A DNA stretch of 64,000 bases. Source: Thiogranum sp. (GTDB taxonomy: Bacteria > Pseudomonadota > Gammaproteobacteria > DSM-19610). Shown here one piece after another: positions 25,488 through 33,919 of the stretch (position 1 is the first letter of the stretch; each line of letters begins with the position of its first letter). The position numbers were made by a program, and so were the translations under genes. Under the pieces are notes generated by a model. That model was not told where the DNA came from and made no database searches. It saw only the letters and a list, made by a program, of their open reading frames with translations. The stretch covers positions 89,945-153,944 of the forward strand of contig JAGFJP010000092.1 of NCBI GenBank assembly GCA_024102665.1, given 5' to 3'.

Positions 25488-26446
25488 CAGCGCATCCGGC
25501 CAGGCAACGCGGCGCAGTAACGCTGATAGGCGCGCTGTTCATCATTATCACGCTGGCGCTGATGATAGAGGTGCTACACCGTTCAGCGGGATCGGACATT
25601 CTCGATACCGCAGCGCAAGGTAACAGCGTCCAGGCGCTGTTTCTCGCGGAAAGCGGCCTTGAGCATGCCGCGGCCAGGCTGGGTTCCGGCACCTGTGATG
25701 CAAGTCTGACCGGGACCTACCCCTTCGGTAACGGCAGTTTCACCATTGAAGACCTTGGGCCCGGTTTTGTTACAGACTTTTCCGGCACCGCCTTACCCGC
25801 GACCGATTGCCGTATCCGCGTTACCGCAACGTTACCGGTAACCGGAGCCCAACGGGTGATCGAAGCCACTTTCAGAAAGGATGGTAATCTGCTTGCAGGC
25901 GCAAATGCCAGTTTCGATGAGCCGTCCGGTCCGTGTGTCGCGCCAGGTTGTTATCCTGCCGGATGGTCGCTTCCCGACAACGGTTGGGATGACACCGGCG
26001 GTGCCGGCACACCCGTAAACCGCGCAGCTTATGTCATCAAACCAAACCCCGGCGGTAGCACCGCCACCACGGCAGGCGCTTTCGGTTTGACGCCCTTCAC
26101 AGTTACTGCACCGATAACCCTGACGCTGAACTTGGATGTCCGCGTCGTGACGAGCGGCGCAACTAACAAAGAGGCGCAGTTGTCTTTCAGTCTTACTGAC
26201 GGCACAAATACCTATAACGCAGCACCATACCCCCTCGAACTCGGGCACACAGGCAGCTATACCGCAGACGCCGTGACATTCACCATCGGTGGTACAGGCC
26301 CCGTTACCATCACGGGACTCGATTTCATTTTGTTCGCAAAGGCCGGTCAGCCTAAACAAATCTGGCTGGACAATCTCGACCTGCAGGGTCCCGGCGGGGG
26401 CGGCACCATCAGCCTGCTGCAATGGCGGGAAGTCATCAGCAATTGA
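25484..26446 (+). CDS. mshP: MshP/PilX-like atypical prepilin
   Basis: A 320-residue protein with leader MTAHPARQRG and the hydrophobic stretch AVTLIGALFIIITLALMIEV; position 5 is Ile, not Glu, as in MshP/PilX. The motif ALFLAESGLEHAAARL is diagnostic for this family. The C-terminal ~180 residues are a beta-rich Thr/Gly/Asn domain (NWLD-type carbohydrate-module look, ending QIWLDNLDLQGPGGGG) much longer than in Vibrio MshP; it could be an adhesin head, which is inference. GTG start overlapping mshO. Confidence 0.72.
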   Translation: MTAHPARQRGAVTLIGALFIIITLALMIEVLHRSAGSDILDTAAQGNSVQALFLAESGLEHAAARLGSGTCDASLTGTYPFGNGSFTIEDLGPGFVTDFSGTALPATDCRIRVTATLPVTGAQRVIEATFRKDGNLLAGANASFDEPSGPCVAPGCYPAGWSLPDNGWDDTGGAGTPVNRAAYVIKPNPGGSTATTAGAFGLTPFTVTAPITLTLNLDVRVVTSGATNKEAQLSFSLTDGTNTYNAAPYPLELGHTGSYTADAVTFTIGGTGPVTITGLDFILFAKAGQPKQIWLDNLDLQGPGGGGTISLLQWREVISN

Positions 26447-26501
26447 CACGGGGACGCAAATCCATGACTCTTTGCCCGCTCTTGTCAGGAAGGGATACTG
26501 A

Positions 26502-27428
26502 GTGTTTTTACTGAAACCCAAGTTCCGCAGCGATGTTCTGCATGCAATAGTCCCGGGTGCGAAGGGCACAGTATACGCCACGATCAGACAGAACAAGACC
26601 GGTAAGCCGTTACTGGAACAATACGGATTCCATCCGCTGGCCCCGGGACAGGAACTCGCGGCGAACGTTCAACAGCTGGTCAGTAAGCGCGGCCTGAACA
26701 AGGCGCCGTGCACCACCGTTCTCGATATCAGCGAATATCACCTGATGATGGTCGAAGCGCCCGAAGTTCCGCAGGCTGAACTCAAGGCCGCGATCCGCTG
26801 GCGCATCCGCGACCTGATCGATTTCCATATCGATGATGCCGTGCTCGACGTTTTCGATGCGCCGCCGAGCGGCGCGCGTGGCGTGCAGGAACATCTTTAC
26901 GTGGTGGTCTCGCGCGCCGCGCTGGTCCAGGAGCGTGTCGAGCTGTTGCGCGATGCCGGTGCGCAGCTGGAGATCATCGATATTCCCGAACTCGCCTTGC
27001 GCAACATTGCCGCGCAACTGCCGCAGGACACCGCCGGCCAGGCGTTACTGTACTTCGAAGCGGACCGCGGACTGGTCACCCTGACGCGTGATGCAACGCT
27101 CTATCTTGCACGCAGTATGGACATGGGATACCGGCAACTTCAGGATGCCTCCGTACCCGTTGATCGCCTGGCGCTGGAACTGCAACGTTCGATGGATTAT
27201 TACGACCGGCATTTCCAGCAGGCGCCCATCGCCTCTATCATGCTTTGTCCCTTGCCCGCGCCGCTGCCGGATCTCGCCGATCAGCTGGAACAACAGGTGG
27301 GCATTCCGGTCAAGCAACTCCGCCTCGAGGATATCGTTCAAACCACTGCCGCAGTCGCGCAGGACCAGGTGGCGGCGTGCCTGCTGGCGATCGGCGCGGC
27401 GCTCCGATCGGAAACCGCTGCGCTTTAA
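26502..27428 (+). CDS. mshI: PilM-like half of MshI (module B)
   Basis: A 308-residue soluble protein with an actin-like fold of the PilM/MshI type: TTVLDISEYHLMMVEAPEVP near residue 67 and the substrate-handling segment WRIRDLIDFHIDDAVLDVFD. GTG start with AGGAAGGG upstream. It lacks a membrane span, so it is the cytoplasmic half of MshI, with the PilN-like half at the far end of module B (15181). In Vibrio mshI lies at the start of the cluster. The gene meets ntrC tail to tail with a 7-nt gap and no visible terminator. Confidence 0.78.
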   Translation: MFLLKPKFRSDVLHAIVPGAKGTVYATIRQNKTGKPLLEQYGFHPLAPGQELAANVQQLVSKRGLNKAPCTTVLDISEYHLMMVEAPEVPQAELKAAIRWRIRDLIDFHIDDAVLDVFDAPPSGARGVQEHLYVVVSRAALVQERVELLRDAGAQLEIIDIPELALRNIAAQLPQDTAGQALLYFEADRGLVTLTRDATLYLARSMDMGYRQLQDASVPVDRLALELQRSMDYYDRHFQQAPIASIMLCPLPAPLPDLADQLEQQVGIPVKQLRLEDIVQTTAAVAQDQVAACLLAIGAALRSETAAL

Positions 27429-27435
27429 CGTAACA

Positions 27436-28848
27436 CTACCTGCCGACATCCATTTCCAGTTCCTTGATCTTGCGGGTCAGGGTGTTCCTTCCCCAGCCGA
27501 GCAGTCGCGCGGCGTCCTGGCGGCGTCCACCGGTCCTTGCGAGTGCAGCTTCGATCATGATGCGCTCGAAAGCCGGCAAGGCCTCATTCAACAGACCCTC
27601 GCCGCCATCGGCAAGCTGGCGGTTTGCCCAGTTCTTGAGCGCCGCTTCCCACCCCTGCCCGACCGGGCTGTCAAACGCCTGGGGATCGCGCAGTTCGCTG
27701 GGAAGATCGTCGATGCGGATTTCCTGCCCGGGGGCCATCACGGTCAGCCAGCGGCACAGGTTCTCCATCTGCCGGACGTTGCCTGGCCAGTCCAGGCGCT
27801 TCAGGTAAGCGGCCACATCCGGTAGAAGAATTTTTGCCTCGACGTTCAGTTCCCGCGCCGCGCGGCGCAGGAAGTGCTCCATTAATAACGGAATATCCTC
27901 GCGTCGTTCACGCAGCGACGGCAGATGCACACGGATCACGTTCAGGCGGTGAAACAAATCTTCCCTGAAAGTGCCTTCCTTGACGCGCTTCTCGAGGTTC
28001 TGGTGCGTCGCCGCGATGATGCGCACGTCGACCTTGATCGGCGTATGTCCGCCCACTCTGTAGAATTCACCGTCGGCCAGGACGCGTAACAGACGGGTCT
28101 GCATTTCCGCGGGCATGTCACCGATTTCATCGAGGAACAGGGTTCCGCCGTCGGATTGCTCGAAGCGTCCGACGCGCTGGCTCTGTGCGCCGGTGAAAGC
28201 GCCGCGCTCGTGGCCAAACAATTCCGACTCCAGCAAATCACGAGGAATCGCTGCCATATTCAACGCCACAAACGGCTTGTTGGCGCGCGGGCTGTGGCGG
28301 TGCAGCGCCTTGGCGACAAGCTCCTTGCCGGTACCGGACTCGCCATTGATCAACACCGTGATATTGGAGCGTGACAGGCGTCCGATGGCTCTGAACACTT
28401 CCTGCATCGCCGGCGATTCACCGATGATTTCCGGAACCTCTGTGGCCGCCGCAGGACCGTGTCCGCTTTTGACAGCGCGACTGTGCTCGACCGCCCGGCG
28501 GGTCAGTTCCACCGCATCGTCGACATCGAACGGTTTGGGCAGGTATTCGAAGGCGCCGCCCTGGTACGCCGTGACGGCGCTGTCCAGATCCGAATGCGCC
28601 GTGATGATGATCACCGGCAGATCCGGATAACGCTCCTGGATCTTTTTCAGCAATTCAAATCCGTCCATCCCCGGCATGCGAACGTCGGTGATCAGTACGT
28701 CCGGCTTGCCACGCTCAAGAGTTTCGAGAATGCCGCTGGCGCTGGAGAAACTCTTGACGTCCATTTGCGCCTTTTCGAGCGCTTTTTCCAGCACCCAGCG
28801 AATGGACTGATCATCGTCAATCACCCAGACGCTTTCCCGTTCAGCCAT
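27436..28848 (-). CDS. ntrC: Nitrogen regulation response regulator NtrC
   Basis: A 470-residue sigma-54 activator. Receiver domain with the phospho-acceptor Asp in DVLITDVRMPG (near 54), AAA+ domain with GESGTGKE and the sigma-54 contact loop GAFTGA, and a C-terminal Fis-type helix-turn-helix (GRRQDAARLLGWGRNTLTRK). The ATG at 28848 (MAERESVWVIDDD) is chosen; it overlaps the ntrB stop by 8 nt. It should act on the glnA promoter at 32397 and possibly on the sigma-54 promoter at 462. It is the last gene of the glnA-ntrBC region. Confidence 0.96.
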   Translation of the reverse strand: MAERESVWVIDDDQSIRWVLEKALEKAQMDVKSFSSASGILETLERGKPDVLITDVRMPGMDGFELLKKIQERYPDLPVIIITAHSDLDSAVTAYQGGAFEYLPKPFDVDDAVELTRRAVEHSRAVKSGHGPAAATEVPEIIGESPAMQEVFRAIGRLSRSNITVLINGESGTGKELVAKALHRHSPRANKPFVALNMAAIPRDLLESELFGHERGAFTGAQSQRVGRFEQSDGGTLFLDEIGDMPAEMQTRLLRVLADGEFYRVGGHTPIKVDVRIIAATHQNLEKRVKEGTFREDLFHRLNVIRVHLPSLRERREDIPLLMEHFLRRAARELNVEAKILLPDVAAYLKRLDWPGNVRQMENLCRWLTVMAPGQEIRIDDLPSELRDPQAFDSPVGQGWEAALKNWANRQLADGGEGLLNEALPAFERIMIEAALARTGGRRQDAARLLGWGRNTLTRKIKELEMDVGR

Positions 28849-29899
28849 TGTTGATCTCCAGCGGTAGATAAATCGTGAACACCGTCTGTCCGGGTTCACT
28901 GGTGAACTCGATAATGCCCTGATGCTGATTGATCAGGGACTGCGCGATGGACAGCCCCAGGCCGGTGCCATCGGCACGGCCCGTGACCATCGGGTAGAAA
29001 ATATTCTGCTGCAGCTCCGCGGGTATGCCGGCGCCGTCGTCGATGATGTCGATGCGTGCCGCGAGCTTGTAGCGATGATGGCCAATGGTGAACTGGCGCT
29101 CGGTGCGGGTGCGCAGGATGATGCGCTGCGCACCGGCCTGGGCGGCATTTCGCACAATGTTGAGAAACGCCTGAATCAACAGCTCGGCATCGGCTGACAG
29201 TTCCGGAATGCTCGGATCATATTCGCGAACGATACTCAGTCCCTGGTGGCGTTCCGCGTCCACCAGGCTTCTCACATGCTCAAGCACCTGGTGAATGTTT
29301 ATGGGTTGCCTGTCAGGCACGTTGTTCGGCCCGAGCATGCGGTCGACCAGGTTTCTGAGTCTGTCCGCCTCGCCGATGATCACCTTTGTGTACTCCTTCA
29401 GCTCCGGACCCGCAAGCTCGTGGTCAAGCAATTGTGCTGCGCCGCGCAACCCACCGAGCGGATTCTTGATTTCGTGCGCCAGACCGCGTAACAGTTCGCG
29501 TGCGGAGCGCTGTTGGGTCAACAGCAGTTCTTCGTGGGCGATTCGCAGTTGACGATCGACTTGCATGATTTCCAGCAAAAGGTTTTCCCGATCAAGGGGT
29601 GTCACCGTAAAGGCGACGGTTATGCGCGTACCCGGGGCGGTGTACAGCTCGAGTTCCCGCTCGGTAAAAGGCACCTGGCTGCGCAACGCGTCAAACAGTC
29701 GCTCTTTCAGCGTCGGCGCGTGCACCACTTCCGGCCAGCACTGGTTCTTGACCTGGCGACGGCTGACCTCGAACAGATTCTCTGCCGCGGGATTGAGGTA
29801 GCGCAGCCGCAGCTGTTCATCCAGCAGCACAACAGCGGTATTCAGCGCTTCGAGAAGCTGTGTCGGGCGACTCTGCTCTTGGTCCGGGCTCAAATGCAT
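28841..29899 (-). CDS. ntrB: Nitrogen regulation sensor kinase NtrB
   Basis: A 352-residue cytoplasmic histidine kinase. PAS domain with TAVVLLDEQLRLRYLN, the phosphorylated His in GLAHEIKNPLGG, N-box NIVRNAAQAG, and ATP-lid boxes DDGAGIP and GTGLGLSIAQ. The ATG at 29899 has ATGAGGTGTTC upstream; a TTG eight codons further upstream is less likely. It phosphorylates NtrC in response to the PII protein. About 245 nt separate it from the DUF4124 gene upstream, so ntrBC may have its own promoter. Confidence 0.95.
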   Translation of the reverse strand: MHLSPDQEQSRPTQLLEALNTAVVLLDEQLRLRYLNPAAENLFEVSRRQVKNQCWPEVVHAPTLKERLFDALRSQVPFTERELELYTAPGTRITVAFTVTPLDRENLLLEIMQVDRQLRIAHEELLLTQQRSARELLRGLAHEIKNPLGGLRGAAQLLDHELAGPELKEYTKVIIGEADRLRNLVDRMLGPNNVPDRQPINIHQVLEHVRSLVDAERHQGLSIVREYDPSIPELSADAELLIQAFLNIVRNAAQAGAQRIILRTRTERQFTIGHHRYKLAARIDIIDDGAGIPAELQQNIFYPMVTGRADGTGLGLSIAQSLINQHQGIIEFTSEPGQTVFTIYLPLEINNG

Positions 29900-30146
29900 G
29901 AACACCTCATGTGCAATAAACAAACCAGTTTCTGAATTCTGCCTCGCGCCAGCGAGAGCGGCGCTACCCTGCTGAAATCAATCGTATAAACAATTGGTTA
30001 AATGCGTTTTGCACAGTCGTTGCCGGAACAGGAGGATTCGCAATGGGTGCGATTAAGGTGCGCATGCACGGAAAGGCTCCGTAAAGCGCACCATTATAGT
30101 GCATACTTACGGGGAAGGTAACCGGGCGTCGCCGGTCGGGAACCGA
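29900..30146. other. ntrB upstream gap, no gene recognised
   Basis: About 247 nt between ntrB and the DUF4124 gene. It has an AT-rich stretch near 29975-30010 (AATCAATCGTATAAACAATTGG) that could hold a promoter for ntrBC, but no hexamer pair could be fixed with confidence. No coding sequence with a plausible product is seen on either strand. Confidence 0.3.
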
Positions 30147-30731
30147 TCAGTTTGCCGGGGATGCGGGCTTCGATGGCGGCTTTGGGCCGTGGGGGAAATT
30201 CTGCGACATTCGGTGCAGATAAAAGCGCACACTCTCGCTGCTTTTGAGCACGTTACCCGCCGCATCGGTGACCACGACCCGCACATCGTGCGCGCCACGG
30301 TCGAGGTTCTCGATGGTTGCCCTGGGAACACTGAGCGGCTCGCCGATCGCCTTGCCGTCGAGATAGAACTGGAACCGATGCCCGGCAGCCTCGTTCAATC
30401 CAGGATTGAGCGCTGCCTGCACCTCGACGGTCCCGGTATTGTCGCGCACCGTGCCTTCCTGGGCGGGTTGCGTAATCGCCAGGCTCTTGTAACCGCCGCT
30501 CCCGGGTTGATCACGGTTTCCGTCAGTCGGGCTGTCAATGGTAATCGGTTTGAAATCCGGCGCCGGGTAGGTGCTTAACGGTGGCAGGTCGACTTGTTTG
30601 CCATCGCCCCCCGGTTCATCGGTATAGACAACATTCCCGTGCTCATCGACGGACTTGTAAACAGAGGCCGCCAACGCACCGCCGCACAGGCTGGTCGAAA
30701 TGGCGAATAAAACAATCTGGACTACGTTCAT
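30147..30731 (-). CDS. Exported DUF4124-domain protein
   Basis: A 194-residue exported protein. A signal peptide ends near GGALAAS, and the DUF4124 signature follows directly: VYKSVDEHGNVVYTDEP. The second half is a beta-rich domain (GAHDVRVVVTDAAGNVLKSSESVRFYLHR) that looks Ig-like. Function is unknown. Its position between glnA and ntrBC is a common gammaproteobacterial arrangement, but no role in nitrogen control is established. The glnA terminator lies between it and glnA, so it has its own promoter or depends on read-through. Confidence 0.85.
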   Translation of the reverse strand: MNVVQIVLFAISTSLCGGALAASVYKSVDEHGNVVYTDEPGGDGKQVDLPPLSTYPAPDFKPITIDSPTDGNRDQPGSGGYKSLAITQPAQEGTVRDNTGTVEVQAALNPGLNEAAGHRFQFYLDGKAIGEPLSVPRATIENLDRGAHDVRVVVTDAAGNVLKSSESVRFYLHRMSQNFPHGPKPPSKPASPAN

Positions 30732-30789
30732 GACCCCGATCTCTTTATTGGCTTTTCACCACCTTAGTCCCTGCCCGTCCGCCATGCAA

Positions 30790-30818
30790 GCTGAAAAAAA
30801 CGCCTCCCGAAGGAGGCG
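30790..30818 (-). terminator. Rho-independent terminator of glnA
   Basis: Read on the minus strand: AACGCCTCC-TTCG-GGAGGCGTT followed by a T run, about 50 nt after the glnA stop. The stable UUCG-type loop and perfect 9-bp stem make this one of the clearest terminators in the window. Confidence 0.9.
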
Positions 30819-30867
30819 TTAACGATCTGAAAAACCGTCTGAAATTCGAATTTCGGCGGTATATGCT

Positions 30868-32277
30868 TCAGAGGCTGTAGTACATGTCGAACTCGACCGG
30901 ATGCGTTGTCATACGGATCCGCGTGACTTCGCTCATCTTCAGATCGATGTAGGCATCGATCACGTCATTGGTGAACACGCCGCCCGCGATGAGGAACTTG
31001 CGGTCTGCGTCCAGCGCGTCCAGCGCCTGGTCCAGCGCATAACACACCTGCGGGATGCTGGCTTCTTCTTCCGGCGGCAGGTCGTAGAGATCCTTGTCCA
31101 TGGCATCGCCGGGATGGATCTTGTTCTGGATACCGTCAAGGCCGGCCATCAGCATGGCGGAAAATGCCAGGTACGGATTCGCCGTCGAATCCGGGAAACG
31201 CACCTCGATGCGGCGCGCCTTGGGGTTTGCCACGTACGGAATGCGGATCGAGGCGGAGCGGTTACGGGCCGAGTAGGCCAGCATAACCGGGGCTTCGAAA
31301 CCGGGCACCAGGCGCTTGTACGAGTTGGTCGACGCATTGGTGAACGCATTCAGGGCGCGGGCGTGCTTGATGATACCGCCGATATAATAGAGCGCGATGT
31401 CAGACAGGCCGCCGTATTTCTTGCCACTGAACAGGTTCTGGCCGTTCTTGGCCAGCGACTGGTGCACGTGCATGCCGCTGCCGTTGTCGCCGACCAGGGG
31501 TTTGGGCATGAAAGTCGCCGTCTTGCCATAGCTGTGGGCGACGTTCCAGATCACGTATTTCAGAATCTGCACTTCGTCGGATTTGCGCACCAGGGTATTG
31601 AATGCGGCACCGATCTCGCACTGGCCCGCAGTCGCCACTTCATGGTGATGCACTTCAACCGGGCAGCCCATTTCTTCCAGCGCCAGGCACATTGCACCGC
31701 GCATGTCGTGCAGGGAATCCACCGGCGGCACCGGAAAGTATCCACCCTTGACGGTAGGACGGTGTCCGATGTTGCCATCTTCATAGACACGCTCGGCGTT
31801 CCAGGAAGCCTCATCGGAATCGACCTTGTAGAAAGCGCCGCTCATGTCCGCGCCCCAGCGAACGTCGTCGAGGATGAAGAATTCGTTCTCCGGACCAAAG
31901 TAAGCCGTGTCGGCAATTCCGGTTGACTTCAGGTAGGCCTCGGCGCGCTTGGCAAGGGAACGCGGGTCACGCTCGTAACCCTTCATGGTCGAAGGTTCGA
32001 GAATGTCGCAGCGCAGATTCAAGGTGGGCTCGTCGGAGAAAGGATCAAGCACAGCCGTGGTGGTATCCGGCATCAGCACCATGTCGGATTCGTTGATGCC
32101 TTTCCAGCCAGAAATACTGGAACCGTCGAACATTTTGCCGTCTTTGTAAAAAGCGGCGTCGATCTGGTTTGTCGGCAAGGTTACGTGCTGTTCCTTGCCG
32201 CGGGTGTCAGTGAAACGCAGGTCGACGAATTTGACCCCGTTATCCTTGATGAGCTTGTTGACCTTGGTTGCGGACAT
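30868..32277 (-). CDS. glnA: Glutamine synthetase type I
   Basis: A 469-residue class I glutamine synthetase, making glutamine from glutamate, ammonia and ATP. It has the ammonia-site segment [13 protein letters not shown], the Mg-binding PENEFF, the ATP-site [16 protein letters not shown] and the catalytic NRSASIRIP. The adenylylation Tyr is in [10 protein letters not shown] near residue 397, so activity is controlled by adenylylation. ATG start with CGGAGAACGG upstream. Expression is from the sigma-54 promoter at 32397-32412 under NtrC; a terminator follows. Confidence 0.98.
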   Translation of the reverse strand: MSATKVNKLIKDNGVKFVDLRFTDTRGKEQHVTLPTNQIDAAFYKDGKMFDGSSISGWKGINESDMVLMPDTTTAVLDPFSDEPTLNLRCDILEPSTMKGYERDPRSLAKRAEAYLKSTGIADTAYFGPENEFFILDDVRWGADMSGAFYKVDSDEASWNAERVYEDGNIGHRPTVKGGYFPVPPVDSLHDMRGAMCLALEEMGCPVEVHHHEVATAGQCEIGAAFNTLVRKSDEVQILKYVIWNVAHSYGKTATFMPKPLVGDNGSGMHVHQSLAKNGQNLFSGKKYGGLSDIALYYIGGIIKHARALNAFTNASTNSYKRLVPGFEAPVMLAYSARNRSASIRIPYVANPKARRIEVRFPDSTANPYLAFSAMLMAGLDGIQNKIHPGDAMDKDLYDLPPEEEASIPQVCYALDQALDALDADRKFLIAGGVFTNDVIDAYIDLKMSEVTRIRMTTHPVEFDMYYSL

Positions 32278-32396
32278 ACCGTTCTCCGAAAATAGGAATA
32301 GTTAATGGATGATGTTTTCCCGATCGAGGTTCAAAGTACCGGGCGAAAACCGAATACACTGCCGACTACCGGGCGCCGGAAATTGCTCCTGAAAAG

Positions 32397-32412
32397 AGCA
32401 TGAATTGTGCCA
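32397..32412 (-). promoter_or_regulatory. Sigma-54 promoter of glnA
   Basis: On the minus strand TGGCACAATTCATGCT: the full -24 block TGGCAC and the invariant GC at -12 with exact spacing. A transcript start near 32385 leaves about 108 nt of leader before glnA. With ntrBC encoded downstream, this is the classical nitrogen-limited glnA promoter. Confidence 0.85.
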
Positions 32413-32475
32413 CTGGAAAAATATATTATACTTCATACGGATACAGAAATTCTGTTGTCCTTTGCTGGTATTGTA

Positions 32476-32492
32476 CGCATCGCTATGGTGCA
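32476..32492 (-). promoter_or_regulatory. NtrC-type binding site 1 upstream of glnA
   Basis: CGCATCGCTATGGTGCA matches 13 of 17 positions of the NtrC dyad TGCACCAWWWTGGTGCA, with a perfect right half-site. It lies about 75 nt upstream of the sigma-54 promoter. Confidence 0.7.
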
Positions 32493-32506
32493 CAATTTTC
32501 ACTAGA

Positions 32507-32523
32507 TGCATTAAAACAGTGCA
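32507..32523 (-). promoter_or_regulatory. NtrC-type binding site 2 upstream of glnA
   Basis: TGCATTAAAACAGTGCA matches 13 of 17 NtrC dyad positions, with TGCA at both ends. Its centre is 31 nt (three helical turns) from site 1, so the two dimers would lie on the same face of the DNA. It ends at the stop of the neighbouring transporter gene. Confidence 0.7.
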
Positions 32524-33681
32524 TCATGGCCTGAAACTCACCCTCACCGATCCAACTTCGGGCAGACGTTTCGCAGCCCGCTCGATATCGAGGATCAGGC
32601 GTTTCGGGTCGGGATTTCTCTCGAACACGGACAGGGGCAACAACAGATCGATCTGCAGCTGTCCGTGCAGATAGTGCAGCGTAACCTGGTCGGCATCGAC
32701 GTCCACCAGATCCGCCCACTGCGCCTGCAGGCGCTCGATCAGTGTATTGCGTAACGGAAGGTGATCGCACGGCGACTCGAGTTCGTCGTCCTCGGGATCG
32801 ATGTGCACCGTGACATCGGTGACCTCTTCGATGCGCTCCAGCAGGCGGCGGCGCACGGTGTCGCCGATCTGGTGACCCTCGGATACGCTGACGCGTGGAT
32901 CAACCTGGATATGCAGGTCTACCAGCGCATCCCCGCCGCTGCGGCGCGAGCGCAGCATGTGCAGCGCGCGCACGCCATCGACGGCGAAAACCTCGTTGCG
33001 GATCTCATCGACCACTTCCGGTTCCAGTGCCGTGTCGATGAGCTCTTTGGTGCTGGAGCGCACCAGGTCGAAACCGATTTTGGCGATCATCACCGCGACC
33101 GCGATCGCCGCCACGGCATCCAGATAGGTATAGCCCATCATGGTACCGCCGACGCCGATAACGACCACCACCGACGATATCGCGTCGCTGCGGCTATGCC
33201 AGGCATTGGCTATCAACATGTTCGAACGCAGCTTCCTGGCGACGTGCATGGTGTAGTGATAAATCGCTTCTTTTGCGATCACCGAGACGATAGCTGCCGC
33301 CAGGGCCATGATTCCCGGCTGCATCAGCAGTTCCGGCTGATTCATGCGCTGCACAGATTCATATGCGACACCTACGGCAACAACGATCAGGGTAAGACCC
33401 AGGCCAACTGTCGCCAGCGTCTCGATACGTCCATGCCCGTAAGGATGATCTTCGTCCGCCTCGCGATGCGAGTGTTTGGCCGCGTAAATCACCACGAAGT
33501 CAGTGCCCAGATCCGAGAGTGAATGCAGGCCATCGGCGATCAACGCCTGTGAGTTCGCCGCCCAGCCAACGACGATTTTGATAACGCCCAGCAACAGGTC
33601 GACCACGGAACCGACGAGCGTGACTTTGCGAACTTCGCGATAACGCGCGTTGTGCACCGCGTCCTGTGCTGTTGTTGCCAT
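32524..33681 (-). CDS. Cation diffusion facilitator (CDF) metal exporter
   Basis: A 385-residue CDF transporter. The metal-site motifs are ADGLHSLSDLGTD (TM2) and NAWHSRSDAIS (TM5), i.e. HxxxD pairs, close to the Zn/Fe-type pattern. Six spans fill residues 20-210, then the cytoplasmic domain (GGDALVDLHIQVDPRVSVSEGH). About 90 residues follow this, with SPCDHLPL and a second ferredoxin-like stretch ending GSVRVSFRP, more than FieF has. The metal cannot be fixed by eye. It lies 7 nt after the TusA-like gene, so it is probably co-transcribed with it. Confidence 0.85.
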   Translation of the reverse strand: MATTAQDAVHNARYREVRKVTLVGSVVDLLLGVIKIVVGWAANSQALIADGLHSLSDLGTDFVVIYAAKHSHREADEDHPYGHGRIETLATVGLGLTLIVVAVGVAYESVQRMNQPELLMQPGIMALAAAIVSVIAKEAIYHYTMHVARKLRSNMLIANAWHSRSDAISSVVVVIGVGGTMMGYTYLDAVAAIAVAVMIAKIGFDLVRSSTKELIDTALEPEVVDEIRNEVFAVDGVRALHMLRSRRSGGDALVDLHIQVDPRVSVSEGHQIGDTVRRRLLERIEEVTDVTVHIDPEDDELESPCDHLPLRNTLIERLQAQWADLVDVDADQVTLHYLHGQLQIDLLLPLSVFERNPDPKRLILDIERAAKRLPEVGSVRVSFRP

Positions 33682-33688
33682 GATTCAG

Positions 33689-33919
33689 TTATTCTTCGCC
33701 GACACGGATGCTGATAATAATTTCGTCGTCCTGTTCCTGGATGCCCAGTACTTCGTGGCCGTTCACGCGACACCACGCCGGGATGTCGTGCAACGCACCC
33801 GGATCCGTGCACACCACCGCAAGCGTATCGCCCGTAGTCAGGGCTTCAACTTTCTGTTGCGTGCGAATCACAGGCAATGGACAGAGCATGCGCCGCGCAT
33901 CGAGCTGGTGTTGCGTCAC
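33689..33919 (-). CDS. TusA-family sulfur carrier protein
   Basis: A 76-residue protein with the TusA signature LDARRMLCPLPVIRTQQ (active Cys13 in CPLP) and the closing VLGIQEQDDEIIISI. TusA proteins pass persulfide sulfur to tRNA-thiolation, molybdenum cofactor or sulfur-oxidation pathways. GTG start overlapping the stop of the PP-loop gene (GTGA), so the two are translated together. This pairing suggests that it hands sulfur to the PP-loop enzyme; that is inference. It is not necessarily the orthologue of E. coli tusA. Confidence 0.88.
   Translation of the reverse strand: MTQHQLDARRMLCPLPVIRTQQKVEALTTGDTLAVVCTDPGALHDIPAWCRVNGHEVLGIQEQDDEIIISIRVGEE

Noticed and set aside
26447..26490. GACACGGGGACGCAAATCC-like text before the MshI gene as a mobile-element remnant
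   Set aside because: Single copy in the window and no inverted repeat or transposase; not supportable.
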